From Pseudoscleropodium purum (Eukaryota > Streptophyta > Bryopsida > Hypnales > Brachytheciaceae), in contig OZ017797.1 in the NCBI GenBank assembly GCA_963969395.1, forward strand, positions 12,896,001 to 12,960,000: a DNA stretch of 64,000 nt, written 5' to 3'. Made by a program: the position numbers and the translations under genes. Positions 23,997-33,139 of this stretch are shown here, piece by piece. The notes below the pieces were generated by a model. That model saw only the letters and a list, made by a program, of their open reading frames with translations. It did not search any database and was not told where the DNA came from. Each line of letters opens with the position of its first letter. Position 1 is the stretch's first letter.

Positions 23997-26900
23997 ATGG
24001 TGGCCAAACCGACGGGGGATTTTTCTCCTTGGTTTAGTGTGCAAGAGGGTGGTAAAGTAAAATGTAGGCTTTGCAAAGAGAGCATGTCAAGGAAGCTCAG
24101 CCGTATGTTCAGCCACTTAGGCTATTCTGGGCCTGAAGGTGTACGTGATAAAGGGGTGAGCCTTTGTCTATGATTATCAATGACAGTTCGAGATTTATTT
24201 CGGCATTGCGAAGGAGTTTTTCCAAAACGTGTTGTAATGGACAATGTGGATGGCAACCCTGGCCCTTCAGATGTCCAAGAGTTTTCGGTCGGAAAGGCTG
24301 TGTCGTATTCTGACCACGAAGACTCCAAAGAATTGGTATCAATGGTATGTGCTACAACTGAAATGACTTTGAGTACGGAAGCTTCTGGTGAACGTGAAAC
24401 CCCAAGGGCATCAAGTTCTAGGCCTCAGAGGCAAGGCAGCTTAGTGAATGGGTTTGAAGAAGGTCATAGACGCAAATTACATTCAGTGTGGGCAAATTTT
24501 TTTTATTCGACGAATATACCATTTTCCGTGGCTCGAAATCCAGCTTTTAAAGAAGCAGTGAAGAAAACGGCTGCGTTTGGTAGGCCATACATTCCTCCCT
24601 TATACCATGACCTTCAGTACAAATTGTTGAATGCGGCGAAGACCAACATTCAAACACAGTTGAATGCACGGACCGAAGATAGCATTCGAAAATTTGGAGC
24701 AACATTGTCCATTGATGGATGGAGCTTAGTGACTAATCGACCTCTCATCAATGCCATGCTTGTATCATCCGCAGGTGAAGAATTTCTTGGATCTGTGGAT
24801 ATAAGTGGTTGTAAAAAAAATGCGGAGTACTTGGCAGCTGTATTGGAAAAGTTCATTGAACAAGTGGGGTCCAAGAACGTCGTATTAATAACTACGGATA
24901 ATACTCCCGTGAATCCGTCCGCATGGGATGTAATATTTGCAAAATATCCTCATATTTTTTACCAAGGGTGCGTGGTACATGCATTGAATTTGTTGTTGAA
25001 GGATTGGGCTGCACAGAAATGGATTGCTTCCAAATTGGATAAAGGAGTTCTTGTAGCTAAATTTATCAAGAAGAGACATATGCCGCTAGCTCTATTGCGA
25101 AAGTATTCGCCAAATCTTGGTCTCTTGATGCTTGGGGATACAAGGTTCGCCTCAAAATTTATCATGATGGAGCATTTGACAAAATTGAGAGGAGCATTGG
25201 AACAAACGGTGGTAGATCCGCAATGGGTTGAGTATGTACATACTCTCAAGAAGAAACGTGGAGCCAAAGTTCAACCAAAAGACTTGGCCTTAGCGGTGAA
25301 GAAAATTGTTCTTGATGACCATGTTTGGAATCGGTCCATCAATTATGTGGAGATGGTTGAACCAATCATATGTGCACTCCGCGATTTGGATTCAAAATCA
25401 CCATGCATGGGGAAGGTGTTGCATATCATGAGGAAGTTAGAGAAGCACGTGAACGGATTACAAAGTCCACCATTTTGTTTGCTAGAAGAATTTGCAATTC
25501 CATTGGTACAGTCTTTTTATGCCCGAAGAAGAATAGTGGACAACGATCTCCAATTAGCCGCAGCTCTTTTGAATCCATACCTTCTTCATGACAAAGAGCT
25601 AGCGGATGACGCAGATGCAATGTCAGGATGTAAGAAAGTTTTGGAGAGAATATGTAAATCGGATGAATATGCAGCAGTGGTGAAGGAATTTGTAGCTTTT
25701 CGACACAAGGAATCTCCATTCCACAATATGTTGAATCCGGGAGATCAAATGTTGTCCGCACATGCTTGGTGGGATTTTGAAGGTGCATGTAGCAAGTTTA
25801 TAGCTCCATTAGCGAAGAGGATATTGGCTCAACCGGTGTCATCATCTTCATGTGAATGGAATTGGAGCAACTATTTTTTTGTTCACAACAAATCTCGAAA
25901 TAAATTGAAGCCGGAGAGAGCAGCGGATTTGGTGTACGTGTATACCAATTCCAAAGTATTAAACGCATCGAAGGAAAAAGATGAAAAAAAGTGGTATAAT
26001 GATAATGTGGATCCGATGGAATCAGAGGATTCAGATAGACCGACGTTAGAAGACGATGATGACGATGATGACGATGATTTGGAAAGGGCCTTTTCAACTG
26101 TAGATGGCGGAGATGACTTCAATCGTGCGACGGCATGGGGAGATGAAGACGTTATGGAAGGCTTTCCCGATTTGGTGAATGATACGCATGATTATCATCT
26201 AAACCGCAAGGATGTCGTTCCCGACAATGCAAACGATGCATATACCTTTTGTGAAGACAAGGACAATGTAAGGGTATAGGAGAATCTACCTTCTTTAACT
26301 GCATATTGCAATGGAATGGGATTCTTGAATAACAAAAACATTCTATCGGAAAAGACAAACGCTATTGCTAAAGATGTGAAAATCAATGAGAATGCTATTG
26401 GTGATGATGGGAGAAATGAAGAAGTTTTAATTTTTCAATCTCCATCTGTGGCATTAAATGTAGTGCAAGGAAACGACAAAAGAGAAGATGCGGTCATGGA
26501 GGTGGACGTTCCAAAAGATGTGGGCGTTCCAAAAAATGTGAGCAACAATAGTGATGATGAAGGGGAACCAAATATTGTGGTACAGAAAAATAATGATTTA
26601 CTTGGGATGGCAGTCACAAATTCGGCAATTGTGAAGAGTGATAAAGGAAAAGAGCCAATGAAGTCAATTTTTGAAGTACTGAGATCTAGTGCTCTTTCAC
26701 CAATACCGTTGAAGTCTGTTAGCACACGATTGAATGATTCTCAGAGCTTTGGATATGGAAAACGCCTAATGAACATTTCCAAAGAAATTTCTACAGGCGG
26801 TAATCTACAAAAAGTAGCGTCATCACCTACAAGCCTAAGTGATACGGATAATGATCGGATGCCATTGGCATCTTTGCGTGATCGCATTTTAGAAAAAGGA

Positions 26901-27369
26901 ATGGCGTAAGAACCCATCAAATCAACAAACGGCACTCTATTACTTCAAAAAAAAACCAAAGTAGAGATAACCGTTCATGGACATGTCGACCCTACATCGA
27001 AATTGATGGTTCAAGAATCAAGTAAGGTGAAAGCAAAAAGAGAAATGCAACCTTTTGCTATCTCTCCAGTGAAGAATAGGACCCCTCTTGATGAAAATGT
27101 TGCTACTTTGTCAAATAGAAAGAAAAGAAAGGTTCCTATTCAAAAAGCCTTTAATCGTTTTTGTCAAAGTAAAAAAAGAAAAATTAAATTCGAAAAAAGG
27201 GAGTAAACCTACTTCAAGAGAAGACTTGAAGGAGACAACGATACTTGATTTCAACAATGAAGATGACTCCGACAATGAAGATGACTCCGATAATGAAGAT
27301 TTTGAACGGAGAGCTACAGAAAAGAATAGTGGGACTGAGGTTAAAGGAGATGTGGATTGGCGTCCATAG
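23997..27369 (+). pseudogene. hAT-family transposase with BED finger, DUF659 and a long C-terminal extension; disrupted
   Basis: Reading from the ATG at 23997 gives a BED-type zinc finger (CRLCKE, then SRMFSHL), an in-frame TGA at 24171, then 699 uninterrupted codons from 24180 to 26279. These hold the DUF659/catalytic core and hAT C-terminal dimerisation region. The expected acidic residues are visible: Asp in LSIDGWS, Asp in LITTDNTPVN, Glu in SSSCEWNWSN; CVVH and DTRFAS also fit. After a TAG at 26277 the same frame continues to a TAA at 26907, and beyond it to 27206. A final acidic stretch to 27369 is in another frame. The extension (about 360 codons) is Ser/Asp-rich with basic clusters like NRKKRKV that could be nuclear signals. 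The protein would cut and paste elements whose ends it recognises. Three nonsense codons and one frameshift make this copy probably inactive, though the core is intact. Confidence 0.85.
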
Positions 27370-27720
27370 GAATTGTGGAGATGTGAATTTAGATGTTTGA
27401 TTGTTTAGTTGCTCATGATATATGGAGCTCATATTGACAAATGACAATGGTTTCTTCAATTATTTTATTATAAAATTGTTTGTTTATTGATGATATACAT
27501 CTCGCTCGATTTTAAAGTGATTTTGTTTTTCAATCAAAATGAAATTCAACAAAAAAAATTAAAAATATATTTCATATTTTAGCTTTTACATAAATAGTAA
27601 TATAAAACTCTATTGAATCGCAATTGCAATATAAGAAAAATCAAAATCAAAATGACTTCACTCTCAATCTCTCATTGGTGAAAACAATCAAAACAAAAAA
27701 CCCAAAACGGGTTTTCTAAG
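27370..27720. other. AT-rich 3' region between transposase and terminus
   Basis: No gene is seen. This is probably the untranslated tail and internal spacer of the hAT element, followed directly by its CG-rich terminal region. Confidence 0.5.
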
Positions 27721-27722
27721 TT

Positions 27723-27849
27723 GCCCGGCCGTCCGCCCGGCCCCGCGCGTCCACCTTCCGACGGCGGGAGGGACGCTGCGTCCGCTAGCGTCCGGACGTT
27801 CGGAAAACGGACGCTATTTTGGGGCGAACATAGAGATTCGTCAACCCTG
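27723..27849 (+). mobile_element. Right terminus (end B) of the transposase-bearing hAT element
   Basis: In reverse complement this begins CAGGGTTGACGAATCTC and continues with CCCCAAAATAGCGTCCG and CGTCCGGACGCTAGCGGACG, exactly the end-B layout of the complete short elements. The outer bases 27840-27849 are GTCAACCCTG. The next eight bases, 27850-27857, are GGTGGGTG, matching the duplication beside end A at 19076-19083 on the opposite strand. Confidence 0.85.
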
Positions 27850-28187
27850 GGTGGGTGGATCCACGTATTGCATATTTGCATAAAGCAGGTGCAGATGTGG
27901 AAGTCATTCCGATGTATTCATGTAAGTCGGAAGAGTATGCCATTCAAAAAATTGCTCGGCGGATGAATGGAAACAACATGTCAGAGGCGTATTTCAACTT
28001 GCTACGAAAAACACCTAGTGCGACACAATTTGCCTTTCATGACTTTGCAAAAGTGTTTTATGCTTACTTGAAGCGCATTTCTTCGAAGACTGACGATGAA
28101 AATACTAGTTTGGCCCATGTGATTACGCGATTTTCTAATACATATTGTTGGCCGATGCCAGATGAACATTTCCGCCATTTATATTAG
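27850..28187 (+). pseudogene. Divergent protein kinase gene, C-terminal half
   Basis: From about 27858 the plus strand codes for VDPRIAYLHKAGADVEVIPM, then a helical C-lobe, ending ...DEHFRHLY at a TAG (28185-28187). VDPR fits kinase subdomain VIII (usually APE), which is what is missing from the half at 19076-20242. The two halves share the 8-bp GGTGGGTG at their cut edges. After collapsing that duplication the frames still differ by one base, so a further small indel is present. I infer one gene split by a hAT insertion and then separated by inversion. Confidence 0.65.
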
Positions 28188-28207
28188 ATTAATAGTGCAG
28201 AAGTAGT

Positions 28208-28405
28208 CAGGGTTGACGAATTTCAACGTCCGCCCCAAAATAGCGTCCGTTTTTCGGACGTCCGGACACACGGACGGTAGCGGACGTAGCGTCCCGACCG
28301 CCGTTGGAAAGCGGACGGGCGGACAGGTGGACGGGGGACAGGCGGATGCTGCGTTCGCCAGGACGCGAATGTCAGCGTCCGCGTCCGGACGTCCTGTCAA
28401 CCCTG
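28208..28405. mobile_element. Complete non-autonomous hAT MITE, 198 bp, TSD GAAGTAGT
   Basis: Terminal inverted repeats CAGGGTTGAC (28208-28217) and GTCAACCCTG (28396-28405) are perfect. The 8-bp duplication GAAGTAGT is at 28200-28207 and 28406-28413. The interior is CGGACG/CGTCCG repeats only. End B (CCCCAAAATAGCGTCCG) is on the left. It inserted just after the stop of the kinase C-terminal half. Confidence 0.95.
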
Positions 28406-28548
28406 GAAGTAGTAGTTGAATAGGTTATATAGGCATTAAAAATTAGTTTAGAAATATAGAGTTGGAATGAAAAAAATTATATGTGCAATTAGCCAAATGT
28501 GCACAATGTATGGTATTCTATATTAAATTCAATATATTTTGCCCATAT

Positions 28549-28982
28549 TGATTATGTTTGTATTTGTGTTGATCTCGATTTTTAAAATAATATATATATA
28601 TATATATATATATTTGAAGTCACAAACTTTTTTAGTTTGCCTTCTGAAAATGAATTGAAATTTTTTCATAGTTTCAAGACTATCATGGACTCATGGTCAA
28701 ACTTTATAATCTTTCAACTTACAAAAGACATTGTTTTAATGACAAATCGCGAACCATTGCACTTCATTTAACATTTAATTATTTAAAGATTAAGGGAGTG
28801 ACCGCGGGGCAGTTTGGGTAGGGCGGTCAGGGGAAATAGGGCCATCAAAACGGATGGGCGGGGCGGACGGACGGGGTGACAGGCGAACGGGGCGGTCCCG
28901 GCGGATGCTGCGTCCGCGGGACCATGAATGTCAGCGGACGCTACGGACACAATGTCCGCGTCCGGACGTCGTGTCAACCCTG
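28549..28982 (+). mobile_element. Terminal fragment (end A) of the hAT element, second copy
   Basis: This is a near-identical, oppositely oriented copy of 18643-19075, including a TA microsatellite near 28588-28612, the AT-rich part and the CG-rich end. Its terminus GTCAACCCTG ends at 28982 and is followed by GTGCTCAA, the likely target copy on that side. The other arm of the surrounding retroelement has GTGCTTAG at the equivalent place. The left terminus is missing; similarity to the first copy starts at the same internal base in both. Confidence 0.8.
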
Positions 28983-29176
28983 GTGCTCAAACCATTGCAC
29001 AGGCGGTGGCACCTTCTTCCATTGTGCCGGGTAGTAGTAATCGTTCACGCCATGTGGGTTTGCCGGACCACATTGGTCAGTCCCGGCTACCTCTTTCGTT
29101 CAGCATCGCGGATGCAGCTTCTTCTACTGCCGCTCCCACATCGAATCTGGTCCCACCGGTTTCTTCTGGTCGTGGA

Positions 29177-29471
29177 TAGGGTTGACGAATCTCAACGTTC
29201 GCCCCAAAATAGCATCCGTTTTCCGGACGTCCGGACGCTAGCGGACGCAACGTCCCGACCGCCGTCGGAAAGCGGACGGGCGGGGCGGGGCGGACGGCTC
29301 GAGGTGGACGCCTAGATCATGCGGACCAGATCAGTCCGCGCGTCAATCGGACGGCCGTAATCGGGCGGATGGGGCGGACGGGCAAACAGGCGGACGCTGC
29401 GTCCGCCAGACCGTGAATGTCAACGGATGCTGCGGACACAATGTCCGTGTCAGGACGTCGTGTCAACCCTA
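29177..29471. mobile_element. Complete non-autonomous hAT MITE, 295 bp, TSD GTCGTGGA
   Basis: Termini are TAGGGTTGAC (29177-29186) and GTCAACCCTA (29462-29471). GTCGTGGA flanks it at 29169-29176 and 29472-29479. The opposite retroelement arm has the empty site near 31135-31145 with a single copy of the target (read as TCCACGAC on the plus strand). This proves both the element ends and that insertion occurred after, or in only one of, the duplicated arms. Confidence 0.96.
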
Positions 29472-29721
29472 GTCGTGGAGATGCTGCACACACCTTGGCA
29501 TATAAGGTGTTGCAGTTGCCAGTGTTTGCTGGCGTGGACTTTCTCACACCGGATTTTCAACCATCCGGTGTATTCCACTTGGCGGGTAGTATGTTGGAAG
29601 GTGAGGTGCCCATTCCGTCATTGGAGGTGTCACAAGCAATGACGGCTCCATCCACTGAGGAGGATTTGGTGGCAATGCTGGCCAAGTTGGTGGCGAAGGC
29701 TATTTCTGCGTTTGAGGCCAA

Positions 29722-30000
29722 CAAGGTTGACACGACATCCAGACGCGGACGCTATGCCTGCAGCGTCCGCTGACATTCGCGGACGCCGTCTGCCCTGTCT
29801 GTCTGCCCCAGTCCGCCCTCGTCCACCTGTCCGTCCGCCCCGCCCACCCCCGTCTGCCCCCGTCCGTCCGCCTCCGTCTACCCGCATCCACCCTCGTCCG
29901 CCTGCGTCCGTCCGCCTTCCGACGGCGGGAGGGACGTTGCGTCTGGACGTCTGGAAAACGGACGCTATTTTGGGGCGGACGTTGAGATTCGTCAACCCTG
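29722..30000. mobile_element. Complete non-autonomous hAT MITE, 279 bp, TSD GAGGCCAA
   Basis: Termini are CAAGGTTGAC (one mismatch to the family end) and GTCAACCCTG. GAGGCCAA lies at 29714-29721 and 30001-30008. End A is left and end B right. The same insertion is present at the mirrored position of the other arm (30582-30892), so it predates the inverted duplication. Confidence 0.95.
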
Positions 30001-30581
30001 GAGGCCAATGCCACTTCCACACCTATGAAGTAGTCATTCAAAGATCAATCCTTGATCTCTGGAGTAGCTTATTTGTCTGATGTTGCAGCCCGGTCGGTAC
30101 GGGAGCGACGTAGTGTGCGTCCAGAGGTGATACATTTGGTGAATGACGACGGAGTCATGGTGGTTGGCCGTACGGATGGCAACCCGACTTGAGCTACCCT
30201 CCAAGTGAGACATCAACTGTAATGGATGTCGGGTGTACCCCATGGCCTTCTCCATTCCCCCAACCGATGTGACAATTGTGAATGGGCAAAACTTGAGGTC
30301 TAAAGCACCTACACCCAAATCTTGGGCTAGCTGTTTGCCAATCATCACTGGCTGAGCCCCGGAATCCAACATAACACGTAGGGGGTAGCTCGAGTGGGGT
30401 TGCCATCCGTACGGCCAACCACCATGACTCCGTCGTCATTCACCAAACGTATCACCCTTGGACGCACACTACGTCGCTCTCGTGCCGACCGGGCTACAAC
30501 ATCAGACAAATAAGCCACTCCAAAGATCAAGGACTGATTCTTGGATGACTACTCCATAAGTGTGGAAGTGGCATTGGCCTC

Positions 30582-30892
30582 CAGGGTTGACGAATCTCAA
30601 CGTCCGCCCCAAAATAGCGTCCGTTTTCCGGACGTCCGGACGCTACCGGACGCAGCGTCCCTCCCATCGTCGGAAGGCGGACGGGCGGATGAGGGTGGAC
30701 GCGGGCAAACGGGAGCGGACGGACAGGGTGGATGGGCAAGAGCGGACGGGGCGGACGGGGCGGACAGGGCGGGCGGGGCGAACGGATAGGCGGACAGGCG
30801 GACTGGGGCGGACGGACGGGGCGAACGGCGTCCGCGAATGTCAACGGACGGTGCAGGCATAGCGTCCGCGTCCGGACGTCGTATCAACCCCG
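30582..30892. mobile_element. Complete non-autonomous hAT MITE, 311 bp, TSD TTGGCCTC
   Basis: Termini are CAGGGTTGAC and ATCAACCCCG (two changes). TTGGCCTC lies at 30574-30581 and 30893-30900 and is the reverse complement of GAGGCCAA beside 29722-30000. It is the mirror copy of that insertion, but 32 bp longer with a different run of internal CGGACG units. Confidence 0.94.
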
Positions 30893-32272
30893 TTGGCCTC
30901 AAACGCAGAAATAGCCTTCGCCGCCAACTTGGCCAGCATTGCCACCAAATCTTCCTCAGTGGATGGAGCCGTCATTGCCTGTGACACCTCCAACAACGGA
31001 ATGGGCACCTTGCCTTCCAACATACTATCCGCCAAGTGGAATACACCAGATGGTTGAAAATCCGGTGTGAGAAAGTTCACGCCAGCAAACACTGGCAACT
31101 GCAACACCTTATACGCCAAGGTGTGTGTAGCATCTCCACGACTAGAAGAAACCGGTGGGACCGGATTCGATGTGGGAGCGGTAGTAGAAGAAGCCGCATT
31201 CGCGATGCTGAACGAAAGAGGTAGCCGGGACTGACCAATGTGGTCCGGCAAACCCACATGGTGTGAACGATTACTACTACCCGGCACAATGGAAGAGGGT
31301 GCCACCGCCTGTGCAATGGTCTAAGCACGAGTGGCAACCGCTGCCACCACCTCCCTTGAAGCACCATACAAGTAGCAATCTAGGGCTAAAGATAAACCCT
31401 GACCCCTCACCGCAGGCCGTGTGTCTGCCACTTGCCCCAAAGAAGCCATCGCGCTCATCTGCTTCTTTAGCTCCGCCAATTCGACTTGAAGTGATTTCAC
31501 AGCCTCTGATCCGCCACTTGAAGACGTCGGGCGCTTCTCAGGATGAAGAATGAAGCAATTCTCATCATTGTAGCCGAGCTTGCCACAATGAGAGCATGTC
31601 ACAAGCTTCTTCCCTTTGCCCCCAGTCTTCTCCGCAGGTTTGGCCGCCTTGGTCTTGGTCTTCTCCGCCCCTGCCCCCTTCTTCTTGGGACAATTGGGGT
31701 CCCCTTTGGTGTGACCGGCCTCTCCACAAGCCTAGCAATACACAACCTTTTCAGGTTGTGCCTCCGCCAAACTACTTGTAGCTGTAGCAAGCTTCTTGGG
31801 TTTGGGAGCCTCTAAAAGCGACATGACCAAGTCTGTGGCCTCGCTCACGCCTAATGCCCGGTCAAGCGCTTCCACCTTGGCGAACGCTTGAGCCAAGGTT
31901 GTGTTGCCGCCGTATTGGAAGAAGAGGTGCGAGCTAATCAACTCAACCATCCGCTTGTCTAGCTTGGAGATAAAAATCTTCACAAGTTGACGTTCCGTGA
32001 ACACATCACCAGCCTCCGTTGCCAACCGTGACAATCGAGTATACATAGTGCGTGGGGTATCCTCCTTCTCACGGCGGAAATCCTAGATGCGGCGCATCTG
32101 ATCACGCCGAAAACCCCCATACTCCATCTCCAAATGCGCCATAAATTGCGCCAGAGGATCGAAGCAAGGCGGAGGACCGACTGCCTCCAATGCCGCCCGT
32201 ATGGCTTGAGCCAAACGTGACATGGCCCCCAAGCTGGACCCTTCACCCACCAGAGCAATGCTCTTCCGCCTA

Positions 32273-32599
32273 CAGGGTTGACGAATCTCAACGTCCGCCC
32301 CAAAATAGCGTCCGTTTTCCGGACGTCCGGACACACGGACGCTAGCGGACGCAGCGTCCCTCTTGCCGTCGAAAGGCGAATGGGCGGACGGACACGAGCC
32401 GACAAGGGTGGACGCGGGCAGACGGGGGCGGACAGGCGGGGGCGGATAGGGCGGGGCAGACGGACGGGCAGACAGACAGATGTACGGGTGGACGAGCGGA
32501 CGGACGCGGGCGGACAGGGCGGACGGCGTCTGCGAATGTCAGCGGACGTTGCAGATACAGTGTCCGCGTCCGGACGTTCCAAACGTCGTGTCAACCCTG
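32273..32599. mobile_element. Complete non-autonomous hAT MITE, 327 bp, TSD TCCGCCTA
   Basis: Termini CAGGGTTGAC and GTCAACCCTG are perfect; TCCGCCTA flanks both sides (32265-32272, 32600-32607). It interrupts the gag reading frame of the Ty3-type remnant. End B is left and end A right. Confidence 0.95.
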
Positions 32600-33139
32600 T
32601 CCGCCTAGGATCTCCACTAGAGGAACCCTCCTCATCCTTAGGCGGATCGTCAAAAGAAGGAGCTCGGGCAACCGCAGCCTCCTTGAGTGCAGTCACCAAC
32701 TCCACACAATCGCGCCAATAGTCCTCAACTGGGCGCAATTCCTCTGCGTGCAATGCAATCCACCTCCCGTATGTCTGAAGCGTCTCCAGTTTCAAATGTT
32801 GTGGCAACAACTCAAACGCGTACCAGTCGTTGAACGACGGTGTCCGCTGGCGCTTCTCCTTCATCCATGTCTGGAATCGGAGTTGCCAATCGGGCAAGGA
32901 GATACCCCTAGCCCGTCCCGAGAACTTGTCTCGCACAACATGACAAAAATCATCCTCCATGTCGCCAAACGTGCCCACACTCCAAACTCGAAGCCTACGA
33001 TCGGTATCCAACGCCGAAACAGGTTCAAAAGCCTCGTCGATATCCGACCCTGGTCCAAAGTCTACGGTGGAAACACTTTCCGGGTGGTCTGGTGAGGAGG
33101 AGCGGTAATACCGACTCTTGGTACTCACCATAAACAACA

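Larger units (their letters stand above)
28983..30203 (+). pseudogene. Ty3-type gag-pol fragment, inverted (left) arm
   Basis: The plus strand codes for the same protein segment found on the minus strand at 31325-30383: SSIVPGSSNRS, DHIGQSRLPLSFSIA, then AYKVLQLPVFAGV and the TEEDLVAMLAKL block, then the start of the protease region. Two hAT MITEs interrupt it (29177-29471, 29722-30000). It meets the other arm head to head across a spacer at about 30204-30382, so the retroelement is an inverted duplication. Confidence 0.8.
30204..33131 (-). pseudogene. Ty3-type retrotransposon gag and start of pol (protease), interrupted
   Basis: Minus-strand gag starts at 33131 (MVSTKSRYYRSS). It includes a capsid-like region (LPDWQLRFQTWMKEKRQRTP, LAQFMAHLEMEYGGFRRDQM, TMYTRLSRLATEAG) and a zinc knuckle C-x2-C-x4-H-x4-C near 31735-31690. 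A second, degenerate knuckle (CSHCGKLGYNDENC) is near 31597-31556. Further on, MLDSGAQPVMIGKQLAQDLG at about 30372-30313 is a retropepsin active-site region. Three in-frame TAG codons (32083, 31732, 31321) and two hAT MITEs break it, and a frameshift precedes the protease. Reverse transcriptase, RNase H and integrase are absent; the sequence flips into the inverted arm at about 30203. Gag packages the RNA and the protease matures it; this copy cannot do so. Confidence 0.82.

Noticed and set aside
24171..24173. Programmed readthrough or selenocysteine at the TGA in the transposase
   Set aside because: Two more stops and a frameshift occur downstream, so ordinary decay is simpler.
25426..25788. 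120-codon minus-strand frame inside the transposase
   Set aside because: Antisense shadow of an intact hAT core.
29700..30902. Several 60-130-codon frames running through the MITEs at 29.7-30.9 kb
   Set aside because: They join gag-remnant codons to transposon repeats across insertion borders and are not real proteins.
18643..32599. Helitron interpretation of the CG-rich elements
   Set aside because: The elements have inverted termini and 8-bp target duplications with a demonstrated empty site; Helitrons have neither.
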